Source: Aquila chrysaetos chrysaetos
Taxonomy: Eukaryota; Chordata; Aves; Accipitriformes; Accipitridae
Direction of reading: 5' to 3'
NCBI RefSeq assembly: GCF_900496995.4
Contig: NC_044006.1
Location: 61,425,204-61,489,203 of the forward strand
DNA length: 64,000 nucleotides
Made by a program: the position numbers and the translations under genes. Positions 23,971 through 37,740 of the stretch are shown here, one piece after another. The notes under the pieces are model-generated. The model was not told the DNA's origin, did no database searches, and saw nothing but the letters and a program-made list of their open reading frames with translations. How positions within the stretch are numbered: the first letter of the stretch is position 1; each line of letters opens with the position of its first letter.

Positions 23971-26900
23971 TGCCATTGATACTCCTTGAGGAAGGATGAC
24001 TGAGTGCTTCATCAGTGGACTAGTATATCAGATGGTACCGGGGGTTACTTTGAGCTGAAGTCAGCTACACTTTTCTCATTCTCTTGACAGTCCTTTTTAA
24101 CTTATTTAGCGATTGTGAATGACATTGATGTTTCGATCCAGCAGGAAATCTGACAAAATGTCACTCATGAGATCTTACCAGGGCATGCCAGGATGGTGCC
24201 TGTCCTGCCAGGAGAGCCGGCTCCAGGCACGGGTAGCTGCAGCTCAGGAGAGCGATGGGCAGTGCTGTTGAAGTGGCACCTTTGTCGTCAGTAGCTTTTT
24301 GCCATATCGTGGGCATCCAGCCCTGCAGCATCAGACGGGTGTGGAGATGGACAGACAGTGCTAACATTTCTTTTCCAGTTTCTGTAGCAATTACAGCATT
24401 AGATTGTCACACCTGCATATTAAGCTAGATTAAAAGTATCCCCTAATTTCAGCATGTGATTCTTAAGATCTCTTTTTTCCTGGTAGTACCTAGTGCTATA
24501 TATCACTTTATATGTTCAAAGCACAGTTTCTGCATCCTCGGCCACAGCTATCTGAGTGTGTCTGCAAATCAAATCGTAGGTTATCAAGTCAGCACCCAAA
24601 ATGAGTGATATGAAATTAAAGACTAACACAGTAAGAACTCCTCTGCTGGAACTCTCTAGCAGAAGCAGAGCAGACTCCAGACCTCCAGGGACAGCACTCT
24701 GCTATCTTAATTGTAAAGCAATCCTGTTTCTTCATGCAGTCACCTGTGTCATTTACCGTTCATTTTCCAGTTTCAGCAAAAATGGGAACAAGGGTCTGGC
24801 GGACAACAGATGCTTTTCATTCAGAAACTGATCCATACCCACAGCAGGACTGAAAAAAAAAATATGCAATGTTCCAAGTAAAAACTATGCTAAAAGTTAA
24901 AATTACAAAATTAGCTTTGCCAAGTTTTAATGATTGTGCAACATTAATACTGTTTGAATGTATTTTCTTCTGAATACAGATATGTTTATGTGCCCTACCT
25001 GTTTGTCAGCTCATGTTCTTTCTCATCACAGGGGGTGTTGAGAAAAAATTACAGGAGATGATAGGAAAAACAGGAAAGTTAATTTGGACTAGTCCATGCA
25101 AGCAGCTGGAACATGCGGGCATTACCACTTCACTTCCATTTAGAACAGGAAAGATGAGTAGAAAGGGTTAAAGGACACTTTTGCAAAGAAACTCCTGGAA
25201 TCAGCTATGTTGGTAAAAGCGTAAGACTACATGTGTGCTGTTTTATAAGAAAGGTTACAGTCCCTCTGTATAAGGCTTCTGCACCAGTAAAATATTATTT
25301 GGTTTTATAAAATAGAGTTGAAAGGTAGACTTAAAGTAAGTCAACTAGGCTTTTCTTCAACTTGATAATTCACATGTAATTCTGGAAATGCCAGATCTGA
25401 TCTTGCAGCAAATAATGTGGTGGTTTCTATCACCGAACAGACCAGAGAGAGAGAAGTGGAACCCTCTGGTTCCAGGTTGTTTTTGCTGCACGTGTGACAC
25501 CACTTCGCATGCAGTGTCACTGTGTGCAGATGGCCTTTAGTACCTTCTGCTTAAGGTACTATCTTGGGGAGCTCCAGCTTCTTGCACTGATCGGGTGGGA
25601 GCTCAGAACCACTCTCCTCTTTGGGGCACTGACACAGCATCAGAACTGAAGGTTATGAAGTAGACAAATAAAATGCAAAAATATTGAGGGAAAACTTGTG
25701 GACCAAGTATGCTGCTTACTAAACCTGTTTGTCTTTTGAGACACTAGCAAAGGCTGATGAAAAAGACTCTTCTATAAAAACAAAAACAGCTTGTGTGTGC
25801 TATGTAATGTTTTTCCTTTCGGAATGAGGTTGCCAGTGTCTCTTTAATGTGCAGCACTGTGAACTTAAAAGAAATCTCATTATCAGCCTTCCTAGCCTTA
25901 AGCACTTCATCAAGTATTCCATGATTGCTGGCTTGCAGATGCTGCAGTTAAGGTGCTGGGTGGTGGGGTTTTGTTTGTGTTCCCTTAGGCCCTTTTCTTG
26001 TTTTTGTATGCGGCTATAAATATCTTATCCCTGAGAAAAGACATGAAAGTAATCATATAGACATTAATTAGATGCCATATGTGGGTTTTTTTCAAATTCT
26101 GGAGTCACAAAGCATAACTTTTAATTACCTGCTTTTGTTTTGGGAATAGTAGTTTCTTCTTCAGACATATATCAACATGATGAGAAATACGTATAATTTT
26201 TTCTCCAGAATTCTTGATTTCCCCTGGCCAACTTTTAATAAATAAGGAAACATTTATACTTGAATCAAAGAGTTATACACCCCTGAGTAAAAGTTCCAGT
26301 TCCTCTGTTGTGGGTCTCAGCACTGTACATCTATCATGCATTGTTCACAGAGATCCTCAAGATAGAGATCAAAAACTTAGAGTAGAGTTCATTTCAGTTC
26401 ATTTTTTAACTTCTAAATTAAAGACAGAAAACTTAATTCCAATGTGGTCATATCCAACTGGCTAGGTAAGTAACTTTTTTTTATCCCTTCCCGTACCCCA
26501 AAATAGTTGGTACAAGAAAACCCTATCTATTTAAATTGCATCCAGATAATATTACATGATGATGTTGTATATTCAGGCATTAAAGAGAAGACTCCTTTTT
26601 GCAAACAGTTTTGCAAAATCCAAGCATGTGACTTTAGACTGACTGTTGGTGTGGTATTTTGGGCAGGTACCTTTCATCAAATTAGAAGCTAGGAATGATC
26701 CATTGGTGTCAGAAACAGCTACAAATTGCTGAGACGCAGGGTTTTCAGACAGAGGATCCATTGCAGCCAGGATTCACTGGGTGCATTACTTTGGACTTCA
26801 AAACCACCTCTTGCAGTTTCATTCCCATCAGCATGCAGAAAATTATTGCAGAGTGCAGGAGAATGTGTAATGGCTGCACTCCACAGCTGCAGAACCTCCG

Positions 26901-29900
26901 CCGTGTTGAAGCTTTTGAAATAGCTGAGTGGAGGAGGATGATTTTGCAGAGACTTCTGAAGGTATCCTAATGACTTTTAGCCTTTGATGTGCTTGGGTTA
27001 ACCCAATTCAGTTTCTCAGTACGTACAAAATATTATAAGATTTTCTGGTGTCTGGTTTCTTGCCTTTTCCCTTCCTTTCTAGTTCCTAAAGAATCAAAGC
27101 TTAGATGTCTGTGTCTTCCCAATAATTCTTGGATTTGTTAGCAAGTTTCAATCAGAGTTGGCACAGGTCTCAAAGATAAGTTTGAATTTACTCAGAGGTA
27201 AAATCAATTTTGTGAAAGCAGGCAGCTGATAAAGGAAAGAAATCAAAACTGGCAACCCCACACCAAAAAGCTACAAAGGCTAAGCTAATACTAGATGTCA
27301 GGGAATCTGTTCAGGGGAGGAATGTCTGTCAGCAACCAAACCATCATAAAAGCTTCCATCAGAATTTTGCATGGATGGAAAATGGGGGAATCACAGTACA
27401 GATCATTGGCATAGAGAGTGTTGTACTATGGCCATTTCTCTGTCCAATGTGAAAGCAGAGATGGACCATTAGATATGACATGCGTGCCCTCCTTTCCTTT
27501 CTGTCCTGTGCTCTCCCAATGTTCCCCAAGACGCACCCCTGAAATTTCATTTCTGCCTCCCAACTTACCCGCCAGAAGTTTATGGAATCAGATTTGAATT
27601 TCATGTATTTGCCATCCAAACCAGCAATTCAACTACCCCATGCCTGCTCTCCTAAATACATACTGTAAAAAAGCTGTCCTGTGGTCATATGATATTTGCT
27701 ATTTTAATTTCATTGCAGATGTTCCTGCACACACCTAAGGCTGGCTGTGTCTCTTTCACACTTGCTCTCATTTGCTTTTTCAGTCTGTATTCTCCGGAAC
27801 ACATTTGTCTGAATTAGTGTTGTGCCCATCCTATGACCATAAATTGGCATTCTCCCTGGTTTAATTCCTACCTTAAATGAAAAGTTCTCTGTTTGTCATA
27901 AATGTTCTAAACCTGCTTGTTTTTCTAAGCTTTACATCTTTATAGAAATATAACTCTGCATTGTGACGAGTGGCTTTTGGGGTCCTTAGGACATAATGGT
28001 CTGGATGTCATAAAACCTGAAAGCAGAATATTTATAGAGATATTTTGCTGTTTGAAATTGCTACTATTAACAATTCCAGACTGCCAAAGATTATGGATTA
28101 ATCTGAAGAAAGAGCTGCATCCTGGCAGGGTAGGCTCGGTGAATGCCTTACAAAGTACTCAGTTTTAAGCTGCATTAGTGATCAGAGAATAAACCGCTGG
28201 GCTCAGAGAGAGAACTGGTAGTCACTCAGTGTGCACTGTGTTTCTCCTCAGTTTCTAATTTTGCAAATGATGTGATACCAGATCCAGAATGCTGGAAAGG
28301 TATTGACTAATACATGGATGATCATGGAAGTGCTGGCTACCCTGGTCACATATGTCTGTCTTTGGGAAAGGCCAACATTTAAAGCCATTTAAAGACATCT
28401 CAGTGAGTATTTGAATTTTCAAGGCATTGAGCAACAACGTCTCCCACCTGTGAAGAAAGAGCAAGAACACCAGTAGTGGCTGTTTTCAGGTAGAGTCATA
28501 TTTTTATGGAAGATAAGGGCCAATCACCAATTTCCCAATTCTTCTCATTTTTTTAATATGGCAATACCTTGGAAGTCCAACCTTTCCATGGCTGAGAATG
28601 AGCTTGAACTATACTTTCTGCCACTCTCAAAACTGTCACTCTGATGCGCTGTCAGTGACCACCTACATTTTCCCCACCAGCAAACAAGACTGTCGCTATC
28701 TTATCTTGTGGCACACGTGTTGGTCATTGGCTGTGGGTGTAGCGGCCACAGACTCATCCCTTTCTCCCAGCCCGGGTCTCTCGCTCCATTCCTGTCTTGC
28801 ACCAGCTCTGCTATATCACTGTCTTCAGCTTCTTGTCTCAGCCCTCCTCCCTTGTCCCACGGTCTCTGTCCAGACAGCACTCCCATTTCTTCTCTTCTCT
28901 CACCTATCCCTCTCCAGCCTGTCCCTTCCTTGGGGGACCATTTCTTCTGGGTTGCCCCAGATCAGCAGCAGGGTTCAAAGGAGCAGAGGAGAAACTAGCT
29001 GAAGAAAAACACCTTGGTCAGCCCCAGACTAGCACAGAATCACTGAAGGCAGGATCTTTGAAACACCAAGCTGTGAAGCTCTATCAAGACCAAACTGATC
29101 TTGCTCGGGCCCATAATTCAACCAGGCTGAGGGGGATTTCCAGAGTGGCTAAAGCACTCCTCCTGCCAAATTTCATGCTGTTCCTCCAACGTATGGGGCC
29201 TTTGGGACTATCTAAAGAAGACATTGCCATACTTTTTAATGTGAGGGAAACAGAACATATTTTTTTTTCTTATACTTGTTGAAGAGCAAAACCATTTTGG
29301 CTGAAATTTTTATACACACTCAGTCTGAGGCAATTCTTGATACACGCACACACGCATCACATGTATCCAGCCTCAGGCAGACACCTGCCATGGAAAATGT
29401 GAGTCCTGGTGGCTCAAGTCTGACAATGGCATCAGCAATGGAAAATGTGGTTTAATAGTGGAAATTATCAGGCAGTGTTCAACAGGTGAGTTTTCCCAAC
29501 GCTACCCTAAATTATCCCTCCACTGAAAAGCTTTTAAAAGATTCAACGAACTTATTTGTCCTTTGCAGTAATTTTCCTCTTAAAAACCTTTGGCATGCAC
29601 TTGTTCGTATAAAATAATGATTTGCGGAAATAGAGGAAGTTAAAATCCCACCCATCCTTTTCTCTTCTGGTTTATTTATTTTCCACGTGAGATTAATGAG
29701 TTTCCTGCAACAGGGCTAGATCTGCTCACACATTGTGCAGATAAGTTAATATTTATTTCCTTTTCCATATGCGAGCAGACACCTTCGTGTTCCCTGGTTT
29801 TTAAAAGCAGAGATCAGTGTACAGTATGTCAAACGACACTAACATCAACCATCCTAAACTATAAGATGCTAGTTTTACATTGCCTACTGCTGTTAAGCAG

Positions 29901-30039
29901 ACTGGTAAGTCAGGCCGAGCTGTACCGCTGGATGCTGACATGGAAGCTTAACTTAACTGGCTTAATTTATTTTACCAGCGGATACTTTGGAAAGAACACA
30001 TCTGCTCCTTTAAAGGACTTTCTTTAGTTTAGCGCCTGT

Positions 30040-30400
30040 CTCGTGTCAGGCTCAACTGCTGCGTGCAGCGAAGCTCACGGAGGCTGGCTTCCTACGGATT
30101 TCTCTCCCACGTCCCGCTTACCCTCCCAGTTCCTTCCTGCATCCCGGTGCCATCGCTCCTTCCTGCGGCTTCCCCAGGTGCCTGGGGGCCGCTCCTGCCC
30201 CCGTGCCGCTGCAGTGGCCGGAGCCCCTCCGCAGCGGGTGCAGTTCTCTTTGCCCTGCCCGCCGGGGAGGCCGGCAGTCCTCTCTCCTGTGTACAGCTAC
30301 CAGGTTTCACTTTTGGACTTGCTCTGTCACATGCCAGTAAGCGGACAAATGGCGGGTGGCAGGAGGAAGGCTGGGGAGGAGATGTGACGGGCAGACGGTG
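30040..30400. other. Small GC-rich islet
   Basis: A roughly 350-bp GC-rich segment in AT-rich surroundings, with several CpGs (densest at about 30050-30280). Frames on both strands are open for 70-120 codons but show no recognisable protein. It could be a weak promoter, an orphan CpG island or a chance compositional patch. Short CAG|GT-like sites are present but not in a convincing exon. Confidence 0.35.
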
Positions 30401-30592
30401 TGAACATACCAGCTACATTTCCTAGGGAAACCAGGTTAAAAAGGAGCTCCTTGTTGCCAGGGCATTATGTGAAAGAATTATGTATGAGAAATGCTGTGTG
30501 TGACTTGGTTCAAGAGCCAATAGAGATTTATACTGTTATTTAACCTCTCTTTCTTCCAGGGTCAGCCTCAGTGGATCGCTTACAGATCCTTC

Positions 30593-30614
30593 CTCTCTCT
30601 CTCTCTCTCTCTCT
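30593..30614. repeat. (CT)11 microsatellite
   Basis: An uninterrupted CT dinucleotide run of 22 bases. Confidence 0.95.
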
Positions 30615-31101
30615 GGTCAAGTCCCCCTTAATAACCCGGAGGAGAAAAATCCTTTTTTTTCCTTCATGTATGATTTTAAGTTTTCTGTTTTGAAAGGTAA
30701 GCTGGACAAGCAATATGAAAACATTACAGCTGTCTCAGGCCCCTGAGTTCCTAACTCTCTGCTGCTGGATGTGTGAGTAGGGGCAGTGCAGCGGCAGTCG
30801 GTGGAGCTGTGCCAGTGTAAATAAGGGGAACTATTCCAACCATGTGTGCAAACTCTACCAGAGGTTTACTCACCTTCTGAAACCAAAGAGCTGAAAGTTC
30901 ATTCCTGTTTCACTTATCTGCCAAGCCTGAAGTTCAGCAATTCATAGTTTTACCATAATAAATAATGAAACAGCTATAACAGAGCAGGGAAGGCTTTGAT
31001 TAGGCATTTTATAGCAAGTACAAGAAAAACATTGAATCTTGTGCTCAGGAACTGGCAGCTACGAGAAGCAGGAATGTCCTGGTTCAAACATGTCTGTACT
31101 T

Positions 31102-31126
31102 AAAAAAAAAAAAAAAAAAAAAAAAA
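31102..31126. repeat. Poly(A) run of 25
   Basis: An uninterrupted run of A. No target-site duplication or retroposed body was recognised next to it, so it is listed as a simple repeat rather than a retroposed tail. Confidence 0.95.
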
Positions 31127-34100
31127 GAAACCTGGAGAGCTTCTTTCCTATGACTTCACAGGCAGTACAATAACCCTGGCACTTCAGTAAGGGGGCTGTC
31201 ATAGATATACCTTTCATTGTCTGTGCTCCCACTGCCACAGATGAAGAGTAAATGAGCCTCTGACTCACAGCGCCAGAGCAGTGAGTCCAACACCCCCGTC
31301 TCAGCTAGAATGAATTTTTCAAGACACATGCTAACTGCAATTGAGAATTTCAGAGCAAATAACAGGCAGGCAGTGTTATTACTACATTACCTGTATACCT
31401 CATACTTCAGAAGCCTGTGTTTGAAAAGCAGACCTGCTGTTCTGAGCAGTATGAGTAGTGAATGTTGCATTATATAGCCTCACAGAGAGCATCCTGTGTG
31501 TTCAAATGGTTGCTTGGATCTCAGCCCTTCCACTCCATTTGAGGCAGTGGGAATTTTGGAGCCAGCACTTTGCACCTCTCCGAAAAGGGGCCTCCTCCCT
31601 CAGAAACAACAGGCAGGAGGAAATCAGAACAGGAGGACAACTCATTTCCCACCTGCCATTTTTAAAAGAAAATAAAGCACAGATGACTGCAGAAGTTCAA
31701 AGAGAGGATTGTAAAGTCTTTCAGAAGTGCCCTGAGGCTCCCAGGAAGGGTAAGGTCTGACAGGGCTCATAGTTTTATGAAGTCAGGCAGGGACTAAACA
31801 AGATGAAAGCCCGTCGTGCCCTCCTTTTCTCTTTTCCATACTCATCAGTAGCACATGATTGAGAACTAATGGAGCGGCTCAAGAATGCTGCTGCTGTGAA
31901 GGTATAGGTTGGGAGAAAATTTCTCATTGAGAAAGTAAGTATGTTTTCTACAAGAAATATGCCATCCAAATTCTGGAGATGCAACAGTTATCCATGAAGG
32001 ACGTTATGAGTATTTTCCCCATAACAAGCCACTTGGATTTTTCACCCTTAATTGCAGTCTTTTTGGAGATAAGTTCTCAAGCATTTTATTTTTAAGATTT
32101 GAGAGTTGCAAATGAAGACCAATGTGATCTAGAAACTCTATTTGCTCATTTTACATCTGGCCTCAGCCTTGGCTTTTAGTAACCTGAAAATTTTGATTAA
32201 CAGTTCTTGAAACTGAGTTATGATGGGCTGCGAGGACTTGACATGTTGTGGCACTGCAGCTGCAGAGCCCACAAGGAACAGGAGGGGGACACGATCAGTG
32301 AAAAAATGAACTCTTAGATCAGGGATTTGTGAACTCTGCTCACCAGAGACCTTATATATTTTTATGGGACTAGTTCCCATACCTCTTTTGCTTTGAGATT
32401 ACACTCCCAGCTAACTGTGGACTACAGACTTTGGCTCCATTATGTTTCCTCTCCTTCTAGCCATGTCACTCTTGTACTTGCACTGACCTAGTTTCAAAAA
32501 GAGAGATGGACTTTGTTCCCTTCCCACATAATTTTGTAGCCTACTAACTTATGTTCATTGGAACCATTGATTTTTTTCAGCTGAGAAGTGAATTAAAACG
32601 GTCTCTTATTTCCAGAGCAAGAGCCCTAACCTCTAGGCTGTTATGCAGACAGTAGAAGGTACTCCCTGCTGCATTTTGAAATGAAAGTGGCCATGGTTGC
32701 TTCTGTCTTAGATGGGAAGAAGACACAGAGCTGCTCAGTTCAGCAAGGTGGTTGCATCTCTGGACAAGTGTGGTAATAGAAGTTTGGATACAAATGATGC
32801 TCAGGTGCCCATAAATCCAGGCACATAAAAAGGGCTTTTTGTGATTGTTGTCTTGGGCTGAGGCATCACAAATTCTCCCAGGGTTTGCTTCAGGCATGTA
32901 GAGCTTTTTCTTGGGCCTCTCCCACTGAGGTTGTCCTGCCTTCCAGATAGTGAGCCTGAGAGTCCTCTCTGCCACCACAAAGCCACCACAAACATAACCG
33001 AGTAGTTCTGGCCTCAACCGTAACAAGGCCTTTCTCTGCAACTTTCCTCTGTTGTCCTCTACTGCATGCCAAAGCTCAAGGCTGGATGCCCGGTTTGGTG
33101 TGACCACCTGAAGACAGTGGTGCAGGTAGCAGCTTTTTCCACTTTTCCCACCACCAGACTTAGAGACTTCTCTGAAACAGGTGTAAACATTCATTCCCCC
33201 TGGAACTGTTTCTAGGAAGAAGGACCCAGAGAGGCTTTTTGTCCCTGAAAGGACAAACCTGAAAGTACCTTATGGGAATGGAAAGTAATTGCAAAGGCAG
33301 TAGCTCCACCTCTGCGTGGGATTCCTGGCATCAAAAGCTTCCCTGGGTCCTCTGAATGCTGGAGGTGGGGCTTTTACACCTTTGTGTCCTTGATCTTTAC
33401 AGACAAGCAGGAAAAGGAATTTTCAAATGAGAATTTGTGAAGTTTCTCGTCCTTTCTAGATCTGTGGCAAAGTATACCCAGTTTCGTGCAAGGAAGTTTT
33501 TATCTTATGGTCAGTAGGCAAAAGTATTCATAAGGGTATATGATGAGATTAATACAGTGTGGAGACTGGCAGGTTTATAGCTGTAAAACACTGGCAAGCA
33601 AGAGCTAAGGGAGGACTTCAGTGTGAAATATGAAATTGATTTGGTATTTGCTGTGTCCTCAGGTTCCCCTAGATATGTTATATACTTGCTGTCACAGATT
33701 CATCCCACAGGAACAGAAAAGAAAAAATAAAGTTAAGGTGGAAACTATAAAAGTGGAAAGAACATTATCATTGCACAGAAGTGACCATGAAAAGAGAAAA
33801 AAAAAAACCAAACCCTCTTCCTTTCAATTGTTGCTTCTTCAAAGATGCTGCTGTAGAAGTAAAACACTTCTAACAGAAATTTGGTAATTGTCAATATCCC
33901 TTGAAGGTCTTTTCCACTAGCTTCAAAGTTAAGAAGTAAATTAAAGACTTGTACTTGTCATGAACTGACATTTGTCATGAGCTCATTTGTCATGACCAGG
34001 CTGGAGCTCCATCAAAAGTTGTTTTGGCATGGCTACACACTGAGCTGCAAGAGCGTTCATAATCAGCCAGGAAAGACAGGCAGTCCTGGTAGGTCACTGA

Positions 34101-37100
34101 CATCAGTTTTTGGTGACTGTACAGCCCCTCGCCTCCCCACTTCCGTGCTGAGGTGCAGGGCATGACACCATACCTGTCATTGGAAGACACGTCCCCTTCT
34201 TTCTATCCACCTTTGTAATTTCCCTAATGGTCGCACTCATCATCAAAACATTCTTCATCAGAAGCTGGTCACATCCTCAAAACACCAAAGTTCTCGTTTA
34301 TAAAAAAGGAAATGAAATACCAGTGGAATTTACATTTTTTTAAAGAAAACAAGGGCTTACACAAAGCAGGATCTAAACGGTACTTAGCTAACACATGGCC
34401 CTTACACAGGTTCCTGTACTGCAACACATTTTGCTCCTGGTGCAATGTACAGTTGCAGGCTCTACACACCACTGAACAAAATGTGCTGGGCAGCTTTTGC
34501 CAGTGGGGAGTCTGCCTCACATGCTTAGAAACAGAAAGAAATATTTCCCTTTCCTAGCTACTGTAATAGTTTTTCCTGACTTAGGGAATGAAGAGAAAAC
34601 AAGCTCTGCAAACGTTATGAGCAAATACTGACCACTTCCTCTTTGAATTCCCCTTGCCATTTTGCCCAAGTGCTGCTTTCCTTTTCCTGTGACTGCATCT
34701 GGTGGCATACAACAGACTTACCTTAAGCAGAAGGTAAATATCAGACAAGAAACTGCCCACCTCAAGGTTCACCTCTATACCAACAGTGCTTCATGTTTGT
34801 TCTGTGGTGGGACACAGTGAGATCTGATGCCACGAAGGATGAGGTCTTGCGACATGGGATGCATTTGGTCCCACGGCGGGGAAGTTATGTGCTACAGCTG
34901 GGAGGTATGTGAACTACCTGGGGGTCGGAGCATAGGCCCCACAGCAAGCACAGCCCCTTTCTGCTGAGCAGTTTGCTCTGTTACCTGATACACCACATGT
35001 TGCTAATCAACACATCAGAAGATCCATCTGGTTTTGCAAGAGGGATACAGTAGAGGTGGAAGTTTGTGGCTTAGCTGCAAAAGTGTGTAAAGGGGGAAGC
35101 TTCACGCGCCTGGGATACAACTGGACAGGTCTGTGACAACAGGATGGGGATGTAGCACTGCTTGCCAGTTACCTTGGGAAGAAAATTTGTGTTTGTATGT
35201 GCTACTGTGGAAAACATGAAATATGAAGGAACAGCTCTTTGGCAAGTGAACGATGTCTTCCAATTTATGCCTCCGCCAAGGACAGCAGTGTCCTAGTTTT
35301 GCATGAGCAGCGATCATTCCAAGCAGCAATCGTTCCAAACAAGCTGTGGCACTGAGGAATCGAGGCTGGCACCAGAACGTCTTGGAAGCCCCCTTTCCCC
35401 CTAGACCTGTGCTGCCTGTAGGAAGAAAGCATGAACCTGCAAGAAGGCTACCGTACAAACCGTCAGTAGGCCTTGAGAGCAACCACGCTGAAGTGGCTGA
35501 ACTCACCATCCCGGTAGCCAGAGGCTGTGCTGAGGACAGACGCAGCAAGTCTGCCATGTTCAGGGCATGTTGGACTTGGATGCGAGTCCAGACTGACTAG
35601 GTCTCTGCAGTGGCCAATTTGCCCATGATTTCTTCTCCTCTGGTGTGATCCCCGAATGGTGCTTGTAGGCAAACCTGCAGTATAGGCTCTAGTAATAAAA
35701 TATTTCTGAACCTGATCAGTACTGTGTTTGCCTCCTGATGATCTGCCCCTGTTCTTGCTGACTGGAAGCTGCAGGTTGTGTTCTTGCAGCCCATTCTCAC
35801 AGCCACCATCACATGGCTTCCCACATCAGGGAAGGAAGTGGGAGATGCTGCTGGTTTGTTAGACCAGCTCTGCTGATAGCTTGTTCTCTCTCCTATCCAC
35901 CCAGATTACTGCATTGCATCCCCTGACTTGGTGTTGATAAGGATTCGAGGGGTACCATGCAGCTCCTTCATGAAGCCTGAGAACGTGTCACTGAGGATGA
36001 TGCCAAGTTGTTCTTTTTATTTGTTCCGTGGTAGAAATAACAAATTTATCTAAGGACAGAATAAGAAAAGACAAAATATAACAGGTAGGAAAATCTCAAA
36101 TGCAAAAAAATACTGGGCCTGTAGAAAAAGACTGTCTTGTGATACCACAGTCAGGCTGTCTACAGATTAAAACCTGATTTGAATCCTGCTTATTCACTGT
36201 CATCAATCAGCTGGAGGTATGAAGCAGCAAGTGGCCAAAGCAAGGACCAGATTGTGAAAGGATTTTAGGTGCCTGCACATGCAGGTAGGCATTCATCAGG
36301 CCTTTTAAAAGTTCCCATGAAGTACGACCAATTTTGTTGAGCTGCTGAACACCTTTAGGGTTACGGCCATGAGTGATCCCAAAGGCATACGCAGTACCAC
36401 AGGAACTGAGTCGTAAAAGATGAACATTTAAAATGTGTTTGCTCTGATCCCAGGAACAGCAACAAAAGTGTCAAATCAGGAAAGCCAGCAGAATATCAGA
36501 CAGCAAAGGAACCTGCAGGGCAGCAGAGGGAAGCGCTGCTGCTCTGCCAGGTGGGAGCATTTTGCACAGATTGCCACTCCACCCTCATATTTGCCTCAAA
36601 GTCACCATTTGCTTATTATAAACATTGTTAAATGAAATGTGTAATTCAGGAGAGCAGAACTTGGTCTACTTTCAGCAAGAATTTGTAGCGTGAGAGGTTT
36701 CTGAATTCCTACCTGGGTTCATTTGCAGAGTTTGCCAGTCAATCAATGACAGTTCTGCCACAAGAATATTTCTCTCGCTTAACAAGTGGTCACTGGCAAG
36801 TTACATCTTTAAGCCATCTTGTGTTTGTTTTAACGTGATAAATGAAAGAGTAGTGATTTTTTCTGTACAGTGTTCGGTTTGAATGAGTTAAGCATCACAA
36901 TTATGGATATACAAAACATATGTTGTATTTTATTGGCCCCCAAACTCTGAAACTTTTTTTTTCCTGTGTGTGAGGTTGACTGCATGGCTTTTTTTGATAG
37001 CTATGCATGCTGAATCACTCTTTGGAGGTGCCAGATCTATCCCTCGACTCTAGAGGGAAGCAAAGACAAGCTGGCTTCTAAGTCAGCCCTCTCACTTCGA

Positions 37101-37334
37101 TGCCTATAATTAGGTGGGACGAATGCAGGCCCTACTGTAAGCTGTATGCTTCGATTACCCCTTCTGTTTAAAGGACACAGCAATTCTGCCCTCACTGGAG
37201 TGTTCTGAATTAAATGTCTAGCAACATAATGAAGGGTGAAAAATCCAAAAATGTTTAAGACACTCAGGAACATAAGCTCAAACAAAGGTCGTTATAAAAC
37301 GTTACATATGCTTGTTCATATTTATACTAAAATT
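31127..37334. other. Intergenic; unassigned ORFs only
   Basis: No recognisable gene. The most notable open frame is the 205-codon - strand ORF described separately. Other frames (for example - strand 35102-35557) have no motif I can name. Confidence 0.45.
32577..33194 (-). other. Unassigned 205-codon open frame, probably non-coding
   Basis: An ATG-initiated frame on the - strand runs 205 codons in DNA of ordinary, not GC-rich, composition, which is long for chance. The predicted product has no signal peptide, clear transmembrane helix, zinc-finger spacing or repeat that I can see. It does not resemble a gene I know. On the opposite strand the same interval is bracketed by an acceptor-like TTTTTTTCAG (ending 32580) and a CAG|GTGTAA donor-like site near 33180. 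It may therefore overlap an untranslated + strand exon instead. Old transposon remnant, lncRNA exon and chance remain possible. Confidence 0.15.
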
Positions 37335-37740
37335 TTAAAAAAAGATTGGTCCCATTCTATTTTCCATTCTCTCTTTGGCACTTTTGGAGGGTAAGCTCCA
37401 TCTCAGTTGTTTGAAGCGGTAAATCTCAAAAAAACCCCCAGCCCCAAAACCAGAGGTGCTGGAAACGACCAGTACCTTGTGAAAAAACCAAAACCTGTCG
37501 CCGAGGGCCTGATCGTTTGCGAGCAAGTCCAGGACTGACATGGGCAGCAGCGGCAAGCCGCCGGCGGGCGGCACCGCCTCGCCCCGGCCGCGGGAGCCCC
37601 GCCGGGAACGGCGGTGGAGCCCGGCCGGGAGCAGCGGCGGGAGCATCGTGCCACCTCCTGGCGGCAAGGGTAAGCCGCCCAGGCCGGGCTTCCCCGAAGA
37701 AGGGACTCTGGAAGGATGGGACTCGAGGGACAAATTGTGG
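37335..37740 (-). other. Orphan CpG islet with possible first coding exon on the - strand
   Basis: About 200 bp (37500-37700) is strongly CpG-rich in AT-rich DNA. On the - strand an ATG at 37733 opens a frame that reaches a donor AAG|GTACTG at 37476, exactly in phase after 86 codons. The last part reads MSVLDLLANDQALGDRFW, less biased than the proline/glycine/arginine-rich part before it. A TGACGTGA (CRE-like) site lies just upstream at about 37744. On the + strand an ATG at 37540 opens another frame, interrupted by a GGCAAGG|GTAAGC donor-like site (37669). I recognise neither product, and it is unclear which strand, if either, is used. Confidence 0.25.

Larger units (their letters stand above)
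15435..30039. other. Intergenic, no recognisable gene
   Basis: About 14.6 kb of mostly AT-rich DNA. Open frames are short or compositionally driven (for example - strand 22662-23219 and + strand 28598-29282) and have no domains. Contents I can name are an AT dinucleotide run near 18530-18543, a 40-bp tandem duplication at 17707-17784 and a possible old LINE relic near 23.8 kb. Confidence 0.5.

Noticed and set aside
28598-29282. Two overlapping + strand frames of 134 and 161 codons.
   Set aside because: They arise from a pyrimidine-rich stretch (CT/CCT). Composition explains both, and they read different frames of the same DNA.
31102-31126. A25 run considered as the tail of a retroposed gene copy.
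   Set aside because: No coding-like body precedes it and no flanking duplication is visible. The same holds for T25 at 61261-61285.
35102-35557. 151-codon - strand frame.
   Set aside because: No domain, no splice or promoter evidence, and competing frames on both strands.
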